NCBI RefSeq assembly: GCF_004295665.1 | Contig: NZ_CP034759.1 | Location: 3,286,001-3,350,000, forward strand | Direction of reading: 5' to 3' | DNA from: Litorilituus sediminis | GTDB lineage: Bacteria > Pseudomonadota > Gammaproteobacteria > Enterobacterales > Alteromonadaceae | DNA length: 64,000 bases | Shown: positions 8,742 through 18,924 of the stretch, piece after piece | How the letters are laid out: every line of letters begins with the position of its first letter | Numbering within the stretch: the first letter of the stretch is position 1 | Notes under the pieces: generated by a model | Databases searched by the model: none | Seen by the model: the letters and a program-made list of their open reading frames with translations, nothing else | Told to the model about the DNA's origin: nothing | Made by a program: the position numbers and the translations under genes

Positions 8742-9252
8742 ACATATTCTTGCAGGCTTATTGCAAGCCGATAGCGGCTCGGTCAATGTTAATAATCAAG
8801 AATTAACCCAGTTAAACGATAAACAGCTCGCTTTGTATCGTCGTAAAATTGGTTTGATATTTCAGCAATATCAACTGCTTGATTGCTTAACGGTTAAACA
8901 AAATATTCTTTTTCAGCACAAGTTGAATTACGCAGGTAAAGCGGCTACTGAATTTGATTCTTTGGTTGACTCATTAGGTTTAAGCCAAAAATTAAACGCT
9001 TTACCGCATCAGCTTTCTGGTGGTGAGCAGCAGCGTGTTGGTATTGCTCGGGCGTTGTTAAATAAGCCACAAATTATTTTTGCTGATGAGCCAACCGGCA
9101 ATTTAGATCAAACCCGCTCTCATCAAGTAGTCGAGTTACTAACAAAGCTTTGTAAAGCGCGTGAAATCAACTTGGTTATGGTAACCCATAGTCAGCAATT
9201 AACGGATTATTTTGACCAAGTAAAAGTGCTTCGAGATGGCCTTTTTGACTAA
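8599..9252 (+). CDS. ABC transporter ATP-binding protein (LolD/AttE-like)
   Basis: 217 residues. Walker A is GDSGSGKTT, the signature is [15 protein letters not shown], and Walker B is [12 protein letters not shown], the typical form of MacB/LolD-type ATPases. The GTG at 8599 is chosen because AAGGAG lies five bases upstream; the frame is also open from a TTG at 8581. It overlaps the following permease gene by 17 bases. Together with the permease and the AttH-like lipoprotein it forms a three-gene unit comparable to AttEFGH-type transporters, thought to move lipid-like or envelope substrates. Confidence 0.9.
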   Translation: MIEVKDLCFSRTDGDSKHNILNQLNLSVPAAQHLALLGDSGSGKTTFLHILAGLLQADSGSVNVNNQELTQLNDKQLALYRRKIGLIFQQYQLLDCLTVKQNILFQHKLNYAGKAATEFDSLVDSLGLSQKLNALPHQLSGGEQQRVGIARALLNKPQIIFADEPTGNLDQTRSHQVVELLTKLCKAREINLVMVTHSQQLTDYFDQVKVLRDGLFD

Positions 9253-11662
9253 CGAAATTAAACTAATACTTGCCAGCCATATTGCTTTTTATCGTCGCCA
9301 CCCTTGGTTAATGGCGCTCTTTATTCTGGGCTTTAGTTTAGGCAGTGCCTTGCTAACGGCGATTGCAGGGCTTAACCAAGAGGCAAAATCTCGCTATCAA
9401 GAATCTTCGGCATTAATGACTAACCCTGTTAGTCATCTAATTAAACCATTAACGGGTGAAGAGTATATTGCTGGCGAGTTGTGGTTAGAGTTAAGGCGAC
9501 AAGGTTTTACCAATGCACAGCCTGTGCTACGGGGACAATTAAAAACTAAGGCTGGGCGTACCTTATCAATTCAAGGGGTTGATACCTTATTGTGGTTTAG
9601 TCAGTCACAACCAAAGCATTCGCAAAATAGTCAATTACAAAAGCAAGAAGAGCAAAGCAATAGCACCTCTAATAGTCTGATTTCGTTAACCAGTTTGTTA
9701 GTTGATGCGCAATTTGCTAGTCGATTATTTAATGAGGCGGGTGAACAGCTTGAATTTGAACTAAACAAAGGCCAGCAACAGCCAGATATTCACTTAGTTG
9801 ATGATATCGGCCTTTGGGCGATAACCGATCTTGCCAATGCTGATTACTTGTTATCAGCAAACGGGCAATTGAGCTTTATTGAATTGTTACAGCTAAGTGA
9901 GCAGCAACTTAGCCAGATAGAAACATTACTCGCAGGCAGGGCGCAGCTAGTTGATGCTGAGCAGCAAGAGTTTGATGTGCTCTCGCAAGCGTTCTTTTTT
10001 AATTTAACTGCGCTTGCCATGCTAGGTTATATTGTTGCCGCTTTTTTAAGTTTTAATGCGATAAAACTTACCTTAACCGCACGTAAAAAACTGCTGACGC
10101 AAATGCATTTACTTGGCTGTAGTAAGTCAGGTATTCAATTAAGTTTAACCATTGAGCTCGTTGCTGTTAGTGCCGTTACTGCGCTTTTAGGCACGGCAGG
10201 CGGTTACTTTATTGCCAATGCCTTAGTGTTAGATGTAAACCGCACCTTGGTTGGCCTGTATCAGTTAGATAAAGCCTTGGTTATTAGCTGGCAATGGGGC
10301 AATGTCTTACTCGGCTTTGCCTTAAATATGTTCGCCTTAGCGGTAATTTTAATCGCTCAAGCTAAGTACCTTGCCAATAAAGGTCAGTGGGCATTTTATG
10401 GCATGTTGGTGGCAACTGGTTTAGCGCTATTATGGTTAGTTAACTATGCCGCGAGTGAATTTCAAGCCTTACTGCTTTGTTTTACCTTATTGCTGTTATT
10501 TATTTTATTAGTGCCTAAGGCGTTGTCTGCGCTGGTTGCTATTCCTTTTAAATTGAATAATCCGCTTAATCAGTGGTTACATGCCGATACGCGCTTTCAT
10601 ATCAAAGATTTACATATTGCCATTATTGCTATTTTGGTGGCACTTGGCAGTGCTATTGGTATGCAAATTATGGTGAAAAGTTTTAGCAATACCCTAAATG
10701 CCCACCTTGAAAAACAGTTAAGTGCCGATATTTATTTGCGCTCAGAAACGCTTAATCACACCTTAAGAAATGAATTATCTGCCTTGCCAGAAGTGGCGCT
10801 ATTAAGTGTTTATACTCAAAGCGAAGGTAAGCTAAATAATTTACCCGCGCAATTAGCCAGCTTTGGTGATAGCGCTAAGCATTATCAGCATATTTCGCTA
10901 ACAGCAGGCGGTGTTGCCAGTGTGGCTAGTTTTGCCAATAACGGCTGCCTTGCCAATGAGCAAAGTTATATTAAATTTGGTATTGCCCTTGGTAGCGAGG
11001 TAACTTTCACTCAAAATGCCACACAGTTTAGTTGTAGAATTACTGGCTTTTTCTATGACTATGGTAATCCAAGCATGTTTTTGCTCACCTTAGAGCAACG
11101 CCTTAAACAAGCGGGTTTAAATAGTAAACCTTATGGCTATTCCATTCGTTTAAAAACAGATGAAAGCGTGGCGAAATTTACTGAACGCTTAGTCGGTGAA
11201 TTTAACCAAGATAGCACGCAAATTATGCCCAACAAGGTCTTTAAACAATATGCCAATGCCTTATTTGATGACACCTTTGTTGTTACTAAAGCGCTTAATG
11301 GCTTTATTCTCGCTATCGCTTTGCTGAGCTTATGTACTAGCTTATTAAGCTTAAGTGCTAACCAATTAAAGCAATTGGTTATTCTGCGTAACTTAGGGGT
11401 AACTGGGCAGCAGTTATTAATTATGAAGTTATTACAAACTGCTGGTGTGGTATTTTTTACTGCCTTGTTTGCTGTGCCGCTCGGTTTTGCTTTAGGCTTT
11501 GCCTTATTAAAGTTTGTTATGCCGATTGCCTTTGGCTGGACAATTCACTTTAGCTTAGATTTAGCCACCTTAGTATTTACTTGCTTAACCTTAGTGCTTG
11601 TATCGGTAGTCTGTGCTTATCTTCCGGTAAGAAAGCTTATTCGCGTGCAGGGGGAGTATTAA
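9236..11662 (+). CDS. ABC transporter permease, FtsX/LolE family
   Basis: 808 residues. The first membrane helix is at about 27-47, followed by a periplasmic domain of about 200 residues, a first FtsX-like bundle (about 250-400), further helices (to about 470), a second periplasmic domain and a C-terminal FtsX bundle (about 685-800). This is the double-FtsX architecture of AttF/AttG-like or YbbP-like permeases. It overlaps the ATPase gene and is separated by one base from the next gene, so the operon is tight. Confidence 0.85.
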   Translation: MAFLTNEIKLILASHIAFYRRHPWLMALFILGFSLGSALLTAIAGLNQEAKSRYQESSALMTNPVSHLIKPLTGEEYIAGELWLELRRQGFTNAQPVLRGQLKTKAGRTLSIQGVDTLLWFSQSQPKHSQNSQLQKQEEQSNSTSNSLISLTSLLVDAQFASRLFNEAGEQLEFELNKGQQQPDIHLVDDIGLWAITDLANADYLLSANGQLSFIELLQLSEQQLSQIETLLAGRAQLVDAEQQEFDVLSQAFFFNLTALAMLGYIVAAFLSFNAIKLTLTARKKLLTQMHLLGCSKSGIQLSLTIELVAVSAVTALLGTAGGYFIANALVLDVNRTLVGLYQLDKALVISWQWGNVLLGFALNMFALAVILIAQAKYLANKGQWAFYGMLVATGLALLWLVNYAASEFQALLLCFTLLLLFILLVPKALSALVAIPFKLNNPLNQWLHADTRFHIKDLHIAIIAILVALGSAIGMQIMVKSFSNTLNAHLEKQLSADIYLRSETLNHTLRNELSALPEVALLSVYTQSEGKLNNLPAQLASFGDSAKHYQHISLTAGGVASVASFANNGCLANEQSYIKFGIALGSEVTFTQNATQFSCRITGFFYDYGNPSMFLLTLEQRLKQAGLNSKPYGYSIRLKTDESVAKFTERLVGEFNQDSTQIMPNKVFKQYANALFDDTFVVTKALNGFILAIALLSLCTSLLSLSANQLKQLVILRNLGVTGQQLLIMKLLQTAGVVFFTALFAVPLGFALGFALLKFVMPIAFGWTIHFSLDLATLVFTCLTLVLVSVVCAYLPVRKLIRVQGEY

Positions 11663-11663
11663 G

Positions 11664-12731
11664 ATGTTAAAGGCTAGTTTACTCAAGCTATGGTTCTTGC
11701 TTATTACTATTTTGATGTTAGTTGCTTGTCAGCCAGCACAACAAGAAAGCGCACCTACGGCTTTTCAAATGGCAAGTGGTGCAGCGGTTAAACCTGGCGC
11801 TAAGTTAGTTTTTCCGCAAGACCATGGTATTCATCAGGCACAGGGGATTGAGTGGTGGTATATCACAGCAAACTTACAAAGCGATACCGGTGAAACCTTC
11901 GGCGTACAATGGACGTTATTTCGTACGTTAATGCCAAGCACGCTTGCTTCAACATGGTGGGATAATAATATTTATTTTGCTCACTTTGCTATTCAGCACC
12001 AGCAAACTCATGTTGCCTTTGAACGTGGCCTTGCTCGTGCTAATCAAGCCAAGGTAGTAACTGCGCCATTTACTGCTGCTATTGATGATTGGCAGTTAAA
12101 AAGCCAAGGCCAGGCGTTTTTACCACTGAATTTAAGCGCTGTTGAAGATAACTTTGCCGTTAACTTAACACTCGGCGATAGCCCAATGACCTTGCACGGA
12201 GATAATGGCTATAGCCAAAAAACTGAAAGTGGTCATGCATCTTATTATTTTAGTTATCCTTTTTTAAAGGTAGAGGGCGCAATTACCTTTGCTGGTAAAG
12301 AATATCAGGTAACGGGTAATGCTTGGTATGACAGAGAATGGTCGGCAAGTTTATTGGATAAAAGTCAGCTCGGCTGGGATTGGTTTAGCTTGGTTGATGA
12401 GGCCTCAGGCGAGCAAGGTTTAATGCTATTTTGTATTCGTGGTAGTGATCAGGGGTATGATTATTGTAGCGCTACAGAAATCGCACCTGATGGTAAAGCA
12501 AGCGCGATAGCCAGAGAAGATATCACATTAGCTGTACTTGAAACAGTTAGCTTAGAAGGCCAAAAATACCCAAGTAAGTGGCGCGCTAGTTTGCCTAATC
12601 GAGATGATATTATTTTAGAAACCATCACTAAAGACTCTCGTAATCAGCTTACAATTCCTTACTGGGAAGGGCGCGTTAAAGCCTCTGGCGGCTTTAATGG
12701 TTTAGGCTATGCTGAGCTTGTTGGTTATTAA
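11664..12731 (+). CDS. AttH/CrtC-family lipocalin-like lipoprotein
   Basis: 355 residues with a lipoprotein signal peptide (MLVACQ, Cys at about 22). The mature protein has the two-lobed lipocalin-like CrtC/AttH signature: GIEWWYITANL near the start, the central HASYYFSYP, and NAWYDREWSAS later. The family includes carotenoid 1,2-hydratases, but members next to ABC genes are AttH-like and are considered to bind a hydrophobic substrate. It is the third gene of the ABC operon, one base after the permease stop. Confidence 0.85.
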   Translation: MLKASLLKLWFLLITILMLVACQPAQQESAPTAFQMASGAAVKPGAKLVFPQDHGIHQAQGIEWWYITANLQSDTGETFGVQWTLFRTLMPSTLASTWWDNNIYFAHFAIQHQQTHVAFERGLARANQAKVVTAPFTAAIDDWQLKSQGQAFLPLNLSAVEDNFAVNLTLGDSPMTLHGDNGYSQKTESGHASYYFSYPFLKVEGAITFAGKEYQVTGNAWYDREWSASLLDKSQLGWDWFSLVDEASGEQGLMLFCIRGSDQGYDYCSATEIAPDGKASAIAREDITLAVLETVSLEGQKYPSKWRASLPNRDDIILETITKDSRNQLTIPYWEGRVKASGGFNGLGYAELVGY

Positions 12732-12780
12732 CAGGCATTGGGCAATTATAGAAGTTAAATGTCAGGATATTAGTAAGTAT

Positions 12781-13773
12781 ATGGATTTAATCACAGGCAA
12801 GTTATCTCGAGTATTTAATGTTACTAGTGTGTGTTTATGTTTGGGTGCTGTCTTTATTCAGCCTCTATCTGCAGAGCCAATTGCCAAGTCTGTGAACGTA
12901 ATAGAGCAGTTGGGCTATAAAGCTCAGGATAAATTACTGATTTTACATGCGGATGATGTTGGCTTAAATGCTTCTACTAATAGCGCGGTGAAAGCAGCGT
13001 TTGAGAATGGCTATATCAACTCCGCCAGTATTATGGTGCCGGCGCCTAAGTTTGTTGATTATGCGAGTTACGCTAAGCAGAATCCTCAATTTGACTTAGG
13101 CATACATCTTACGTTTACTTCAGAGTGGCCACAAATGCGCTGGGGCGGCGTATTATCGAAAAAAGAAATACCAAGCTTATTGAATGAGCAGGGTTATTTC
13201 TATGCAAATACCGCTGACTTTGTAAAACATGCCAAATTAGATGAGGTGGAGAAGGAGATTACAGCGCAAATCGAAAGAGCGCTAGAGGCAGGCATTAAAC
13301 CGAGTCATATTGATACCCATATGGCTGCCCTGTTTCAAAATGCCGATTTGTTTGCGCTTTATTTAAAGCTAGCAAGAGCTTATCAATTACCAGCAGTTAT
13401 TTCCCTTAACTTTATAGCCGGCAATGCTCAATATATGGCGCTACTTAATGAGCAGGATTATGGCTTAGACAGTTATTTGTTTGTTACAGGAAATACAGCC
13501 GCTAAAGATTGGCATCAAGCCTATGATAAGCTCGTGGTAAATACTAAGCCTGCTCAGGTAAGCCAAGTAACCTTTCATCTCGGTTATGATGATGAAGATA
13601 TGATTTCAACCACGGGCAGAGATAATGATTATGGCGCGAAGTGGCGTCAACGAGATATGGATTATGTTAGTGATCCTAAGCTAAGTAAGATGCTAGCAGA
13701 ACAAGGCATTAAATTGATTTCGTGGCGAGAAATACAGCAGCTGAAATTTCCTAACAACTTCTCTAACAAATAA
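12781..13773 (+). CDS. secreted YdjC/ChbG-family carbohydrate deacetylase
   Basis: About 330 residues. The frame is open from 12709 inside the previous gene, but the ATG at 12781 gives a clean signal peptide (cleavage near LSAEP). The core shows LHADDVGLNASTN (metal-binding Asp pair), LGIHLTFTSEW (metal His) and SHIDTHMA, the three YdjC/ChbG blocks. The family removes acetyl groups from oligosaccharides such as chitooligosaccharides. Export is unusual for ChbG itself, so it probably acts on envelope or extracellular glycans. Confidence 0.8.
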   Translation: MDLITGKLSRVFNVTSVCLCLGAVFIQPLSAEPIAKSVNVIEQLGYKAQDKLLILHADDVGLNASTNSAVKAAFENGYINSASIMVPAPKFVDYASYAKQNPQFDLGIHLTFTSEWPQMRWGGVLSKKEIPSLLNEQGYFYANTADFVKHAKLDEVEKEITAQIERALEAGIKPSHIDTHMAALFQNADLFALYLKLARAYQLPAVISLNFIAGNAQYMALLNEQDYGLDSYLFVTGNTAAKDWHQAYDKLVVNTKPAQVSQVTFHLGYDDEDMISTTGRDNDYGAKWRQRDMDYVSDPKLSKMLAEQGIKLISWREIQQLKFPNNFSNK

Positions 13774-13820
13774 TGACTTAGTTATTTTACTGCGATTTAA
13801 GCTGCTACCAATATGAAAAA

Positions 13821-13850
13821 AGGGCTGCTGGTTTTGTAACTAGCAGCCCT
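13821..13850. terminator. bidirectional terminator
   Basis: AGGGCTGCT and AGCAGCCCT form a 9-bp stem with a 12-base loop, with A-run before and T-rich run after. It separates the convergent deacetylase and serine hydrolase genes. Confidence 0.8.
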
Positions 13851-13883
13851 TATTTATGAGTTAAAATTTAATTAAACAGCGAG

Positions 13884-15245
13884 TTATTTTGTTTTAATGG
13901 CAACACTTGGTGTGGTTGCTAGACCACTATAAAAGTTCATAACTTGTTCGCCTTTATCGTTTTTATCAATAGTAAAATATGACAAGCTGGCATCATAGAA
14001 AAAGCTATTGTTAGACATTGGCTTGATTAACCACTTGTGACCGCCATCACGTTGCGAGAAGAACTTGCCATCTTCATAGCCAATAACACGCTTTGAATCA
14101 TTTGATACGGCATAGCTGCCTAGTAAGTGCTTGGCACTCTTTTTAGAAAGTTTAATTTCCTTAAACTCTGGTACATCAATGTTAACTGCTTTCGCGGCAA
14201 GAAGTAATGCTATATCCCCCGGTGAGCCAGCATCAGTATTGCTTAATACAGCGACATATAAATCTTTTTCTGGTAAATAAAATGCGTTGGTTACAAAGCC
14301 ATGAATACCGCCGCCGTGACCTATGGCATTATATTTGTTCACTTTGTAAAAACCTAAGCCATAGCCATAATCAGAGCTAGTGTTGTCGTTCAGGGTAAAA
14401 GGTGTGATCATTTGCTGGTAACCTGCTTTGGAAATAAGCTTGCCACTTTTTAGAGCGCTATACCAGATGTTCAAGTCATCTACGGTTGAAAGCAATGAAC
14501 CAGCAGCATGTGGCCACATCATGTTGATTGGCGAGGCGTTAACGATTTCACCATCTGCTAAGCTATAGCCACTGGCTCTGTTAGCGATAAGCTGAGTGCC
14601 ACCGAACATACTGTTTTTCATGCCTAATTTGGCAAAAATATGTTGCTCTATATAGTCGGCATAGCTTTGTTTACTGGCTACTTCAATGATTTTACCTAGC
14701 AATACGTAACCTGTGTTGGAATAGCGCATGGCTTCGCCAGTTTTTAGTGGCATTGGGTGTTTGGCAAACTCAATTAGCATCTCATCTAATGTTGTTGCTG
14801 TTGGGATTAGCTTATTCCATACATGTTCGTCTTCGGTGTAGTTTGCTAAACCTGAGGTGTGGGTTAATAGATGCTCAATGGTTATTACTTGGCCTTCTGT
14901 TGGAAAGTCAGGCACATATTTATGAATATCGTCTTTAATTGATAGCTTACCTTGCTCGTGCAGCATCATAATGGCGGCGCCGGTAAACTGTTTGGTGATA
15001 GAGCCTAATCTGAAAATGCTATCAGTTTCTAATGGAATATTATGCTCTATGTTTGCCATGCCTCGGGCACCTTTATAAAGTACCTTGCCATGTTGACTAA
15101 CAATAGCCGCCACACCTGGACCATCTTTGTCGACGTATGACTGCAGTACGTTATCATAATCAGCTTTGGTTGCAGCTTTGGGTACTGCGTGAACATTCGT
15201 TGTAGTAAGAAGTATCGCGGAGCAAAAAAGTATTGTTTTTATCAT
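13884..15245 (-). CDS. exported class C beta-lactamase-like serine hydrolase
   Basis: About 453 residues. The ATG at 15245 gives a signal peptide MIKTILFCSAILL ending at VHA; a longer frame to 15281 adds only polar residues. It has the three penicillin-binding-fold motifs: SITK (SxxK nucleophile), YSN (YxN) and HGGG near residue 300. A C-terminal lipocalin-like extension follows. The family contains esterases, D-aminopeptidases and beta-lactamase relatives; the substrate cannot be assigned. Terminators flank both sides, so it is a single-gene unit. Confidence 0.85.
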   Translation of the reverse strand: MIKTILFCSAILLTTTNVHAVPKAATKADYDNVLQSYVDKDGPGVAAIVSQHGKVLYKGARGMANIEHNIPLETDSIFRLGSITKQFTGAAIMMLHEQGKLSIKDDIHKYVPDFPTEGQVITIEHLLTHTSGLANYTEDEHVWNKLIPTATTLDEMLIEFAKHPMPLKTGEAMRYSNTGYVLLGKIIEVASKQSYADYIEQHIFAKLGMKNSMFGGTQLIANRASGYSLADGEIVNASPINMMWPHAAGSLLSTVDDLNIWYSALKSGKLISKAGYQQMITPFTLNDNTSSDYGYGLGFYKVNKYNAIGHGGGIHGFVTNAFYLPEKDLYVAVLSNTDAGSPGDIALLLAAKAVNIDVPEFKEIKLSKKSAKHLLGSYAVSNDSKRVIGYEDGKFFSQRDGGHKWLIKPMSNNSFFYDASLSYFTIDKNDKGEQVMNFYSGLATTPSVAIKTK

Positions 15246-15380
15246 ATTATCATTCCGATTGATTTTGCTTTTGGCTGACAATTCTTCGCGCTATTAAGAT
15301 AAAGTGCAATCTGCTTTTTGTCAGGAAATGTTTCGATAAAAATGGCTGCTAGCAGGGACTAATGATTTAAGGTTTATAGC

Positions 15381-15408
15381 AAAGAGCAACCAATATAGGT
15401 TGCTCTTT
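15381..15408. terminator. bidirectional terminator-like hairpin
   Basis: AAAGAGCAACC and GGTTGCTCTTT form an 11-bp perfect stem with a 6-base loop. It terminates the DPP IV gene, which ends on the minus strand just to the right. Confidence 0.8.
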
Positions 15409-15425
15409 GTATTTTGTGGTAGGTA

Positions 15426-17729
15426 TTATTTAGCTAATAAGTGCTCTTTAAAGAAGTTAGTTTTCATGGTTTTGTAATGCAAGGTAGTGCCTTCGCCTTC
15501 ACGCAAGCTATGGCTGCGATTAGGGTACGACATAAACTCAAACTGCTTATTGTGTTTGATTAATTCGTTAATTAATCGTTCTGCACCTTGGTAATGTACA
15601 TTGTCATCTCCTGTGCCGTGTACCAGTAATAATTCACCTTTTAGGTTATGGGCATGAGTGATTGGTGAGCCTTGCTTGTAACCTTCAGCGTGATCTTCTA
15701 ACAGGCCAGAGTAACGCTCTTGGTAGATGGTATCGTACAGTAATTGATCGGCAACTGGGGCTGATGAAATACCGACATGATATTGCTCAGGGTATCTAAA
15801 CAGCATGTTTAAAGTCATAGAACCGCCGCCTGAATGTCCCCAAATGCCAACACGGTCAGTATCAATATAAGACCAACGTTTTGCCATGGCTTTTAAAGCA
15901 TCGCTTTGATCCCGTGATGATAAAATGCCAACGCCACCGTAAATTGATTTACGCCAGTCACGACCTTTTGGTGCGCGAGTGCCGCGGTTATCAATTGATG
16001 CCACGATAAAGCCTTGCTGAGTTAGCATTTGATCCCAAATAAAGGCATTGCCGCGCCATTTATCTTGTACCGTTTGTCCCCAAGCTTCACCGTATACGTA
16101 GAAAAGAATTGGGTATTTTTTACTGGCGTCAAAGTTAGCTGGGCGAGTAATATAGCCATCTAACACGACACCGTCTTGCGCTGTAACTTGGAAAAACTCT
16201 GTTGGCGCTACATCCATTTTGGCTAATTTAGCGTTAAGCTTTTCATTAGTCATTAAGGTGTGCTTTTTCTGGTGCCGGCTATTCGGCTTAGCGGATACAT
16301 TCACTAAATATTTTGATGTAGGTGTAGCAAAGCTTGAGTGACTATGGATGGCCCAGCTACCATCACTGGACATTTGATAACGGTTAAAACCAGCATATTC
16401 TTTTGGCGTGACGCGTTGATTACTTAAACTGCCGTCTAATTTACTGCGATATAGGTAGCGCTGGGCAACGTTATCTGGCGAGGCAATAAAGTACAGCCAG
16501 CCATTTTCTTCATCAACGGCTTTAATGTCAGTAATATCAAAGTCACCTTTGGTTAAGTTTATGACAGTTTTGCCATCACGTGAGATATTGTACAGATGAC
16601 GCCAGCCGCTGCGCTCGCTGGTCCAGATAAAGTTTTTGCCATTGTTTATCCAGCGGGCATCATCAAAGAAGTCAAGAAAGTGCTCTTCTTGCTCGGTAAT
16701 AACAAGCTTACTATTGCCGGTTTCTGCATTGGTTAGATACAAGCGATTAATATCTTGTTTGCGGGTAACATGCTGAACCAGTACTTCTTCGCTATTACCT
16801 GACCAATTCATGCGTGGAATATACATATTGCGTGAATTGTTTGGCAGCTTAGCCCACGTGGTTTGCTTGTCGGCTATATCGACAATACCTACGTTTGCCA
16901 AAGCGTTGGTTTCGCCGACTTTAGGGTAAGGGAACTTGGTTAGGGTAGGGTATAAAGAATCAGTATTATTGATCATAATAAAGTCTTTACTGCCGCTGGT
17001 ATCTAGCTGCCAGTAAGCTATCTTCTTGCCGTTTGGGCTCCAGCGAAAACCATCACGAATAATAAACTCTTCTTCATAAACCCAATCAAAGACACCGTTG
17101 ATAATGCCATTGCCGGCGCTGTCGGTTAGTTGAGTGACTTGCATTGAGCTCAAGTCTTGCACATAAATGTTGTTGTGCAATACATAGGCAACTTTGCTGG
17201 CATCTGGCGAGAATTTAGCAAACATTAACTGGCTAGCGGGTACATCTTTGCCGCCTAATTGCACGAGTTTGTTGCTTTTTAGATCATATAACCAATAATC
17301 GCCACGACTGTTTGAGCGCCAAACTTTTTTGCTGTTGGTATAAATTAACAGTTTGTTGCCATCGTTAGAAAAAGCATAGTCATCAATAGTCAGTGCTTCG
17401 CTTGCCCCAGCAGGTGTTAACTGTTTCGCGGTAACCAATACTTGCGGTGCTAAAGTGCTGGCATTGTATTGAACAATATCTTCGCCTTCACCGTTTTTAC
17501 TGGCTTCAACGGCTAAATAACCATCGCCTTTTTCTAACCAGCGAATTTGACCTATGCGATCCGATTTAAAGGCTTTGTCTTGATAAATGCTTTTTAAGGT
17601 TAGCGGTTGATTTTTTTCTGCTACGGTATTTTGTTGGTTTGGTAAGGTATTACAGGCAACAAGCGGTAAAGCTAATGCGCTGACAATAAATAATTTGCCG
17701 CAAGATTTCTTCAGATGATTGGTAAACAT
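15426..17729 (-). CDS. dipeptidyl peptidase IV (S9B family), exported
   Basis: 767 residues with a lipoprotein-type signal (LPLVACN, Cys at 26). The N-terminal two thirds is an eight-bladed beta-propeller with DWVYEEEF, the double-Glu motif that anchors the substrate amino terminus. The C-terminal alpha/beta-hydrolase has the nucleophile in GHSGGG, the Asp in GTGDDNVH and the His in NRSHSL. The enzyme removes X-Pro or X-Ala dipeptides from peptides, here probably at the outer membrane as part of protein feeding. AAGGA lies 8-12 bases before the ATG. Confidence 0.95.
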   Translation of the reverse strand: MFTNHLKKSCGKLFIVSALALPLVACNTLPNQQNTVAEKNQPLTLKSIYQDKAFKSDRIGQIRWLEKGDGYLAVEASKNGEGEDIVQYNASTLAPQVLVTAKQLTPAGASEALTIDDYAFSNDGNKLLIYTNSKKVWRSNSRGDYWLYDLKSNKLVQLGGKDVPASQLMFAKFSPDASKVAYVLHNNIYVQDLSSMQVTQLTDSAGNGIINGVFDWVYEEEFIIRDGFRWSPNGKKIAYWQLDTSGSKDFIMINNTDSLYPTLTKFPYPKVGETNALANVGIVDIADKQTTWAKLPNNSRNMYIPRMNWSGNSEEVLVQHVTRKQDINRLYLTNAETGNSKLVITEQEEHFLDFFDDARWINNGKNFIWTSERSGWRHLYNISRDGKTVINLTKGDFDITDIKAVDEENGWLYFIASPDNVAQRYLYRSKLDGSLSNQRVTPKEYAGFNRYQMSSDGSWAIHSHSSFATPTSKYLVNVSAKPNSRHQKKHTLMTNEKLNAKLAKMDVAPTEFFQVTAQDGVVLDGYITRPANFDASKKYPILFYVYGEAWGQTVQDKWRGNAFIWDQMLTQQGFIVASIDNRGTRAPKGRDWRKSIYGGVGILSSRDQSDALKAMAKRWSYIDTDRVGIWGHSGGGSMTLNMLFRYPEQYHVGISSAPVADQLLYDTIYQERYSGLLEDHAEGYKQGSPITHAHNLKGELLLVHGTGDDNVHYQGAERLINELIKHNKQFEFMSYPNRSHSLREGEGTTLHYKTMKTNFFKEHLLAK

Positions 17730-17979
17730 GCATTTTCCTTTAGCTGCTTTAACTTAGGTAAGCAATAATGAGGGCGTACCCTAGGTGATTATTTTGCTAA
17801 GCACTATAAATTGTATACTTAATTGGCACAAGAGCAGCTATAAGCATAGTCGATGAATAGCCTGAGTTTTCTGATAGATGGTTATTTGGTGTGAGCAATT
17901 ATCATTTGCTCGCTATTGAAATTATCTGCATTGACTCCATATTAAGAGTCCACTTAGTTATTTTGTATCAGGTAAAACT

Positions 17980-18924
17980 ATGACCTATGCGTTAGAAATT
18001 AGCGGCTTAAAGAAGGTTTATAAAGGCGGTTTTCAGGCACTGAAAGGCATTGAGCTTAAAGTTCAGCAAGGAGATTTTTTTGCTTTGCTTGGGCCAAACG
18101 GTGCTGGTAAATCAACTTCAATTGGTGTGATAACTTCTTTAGTTAATAAAACTCAAGGTCAGGTTAAGGTTTATGGCCATGATATAGACCTTGAACTTGA
18201 TAAGGCGAAAAGCTGTATTGGTTTAGTGCCGCAAGAATTTAACTTTAATCAATTTGAGCCGCTCACTAAAATACTAATCAACCAAGCAGGTTATTATGGC
18301 GTTGATAGAAAAACCGCTATGGTACGTGCTGAAAAATACCTAAAGCAGCTTGAGTTATGGGATAAACGTAACGAACCTGCGCGCGCTTTATCAGGTGGTA
18401 TGAAGCGTCGTTTAATGATAGCCCGTGCTTTAATGCATGAGCCAAAAATGCTGATTTTAGATGAGCCAACGGCGGGGGTTGATATAGAAATACGCCGCGC
18501 TATGTGGGATTTCTTACGTGAATTAAACAAGCAAGGTATTACCATTATTTTAACGACTCATTATTTGGAAGAAGCAGAAATGCTGTGTCGAAATATTGCC
18601 ATTATTGATGGCGGTAAAATTGTTGAGCACACCACCATGAAAGGCTTACTTGCGCAATTAGACACTGAAACCTTTGTCTTAGATTTAGTGCCCGTTAAAG
18701 GGGAGGTGACGTTAAGCGGTGTTGAATCGCGCTTACTTGATGATCACACCTTAGAAGTAGATTTAAATAAAAACCAAGCGTTAAATCAGGTGTTTACTCA
18801 GTTATCAGAGCAAGGCATAGAGGTGCTTAGTATGCGCAATAAAAGTAATCGTTTAGAGGCCTTGTTTGTTAACCTGATTAATGAACAAGCCGCTGAATCA
18901 TCAACACAAGAGGTGACAGCCTAA
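17980..18924 (+). CDS. ABC exporter ATP-binding protein (YadG-like)
   Basis: 314 residues. Walker A is GPNGAGKST, the signature is LSGGMKRRLMIARAL and Walker B is MLILDEPTAGVD. The C-terminal 80 residues are the extra domain of DrrA/YadG-type ABC-2 exporters. The following permease gene starts immediately after the stop codon, so the pair is co-translated. Substrate unknown. Confidence 0.9.
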   Translation: MTYALEISGLKKVYKGGFQALKGIELKVQQGDFFALLGPNGAGKSTSIGVITSLVNKTQGQVKVYGHDIDLELDKAKSCIGLVPQEFNFNQFEPLTKILINQAGYYGVDRKTAMVRAEKYLKQLELWDKRNEPARALSGGMKRRLMIARALMHEPKMLILDEPTAGVDIEIRRAMWDFLRELNKQGITIILTTHYLEEAEMLCRNIAIIDGGKIVEHTTMKGLLAQLDTETFVLDLVPVKGEVTLSGVESRLLDDHTLEVDLNKNQALNQVFTQLSEQGIEVLSMRNKSNRLEALFVNLINEQAAESSTQEVTA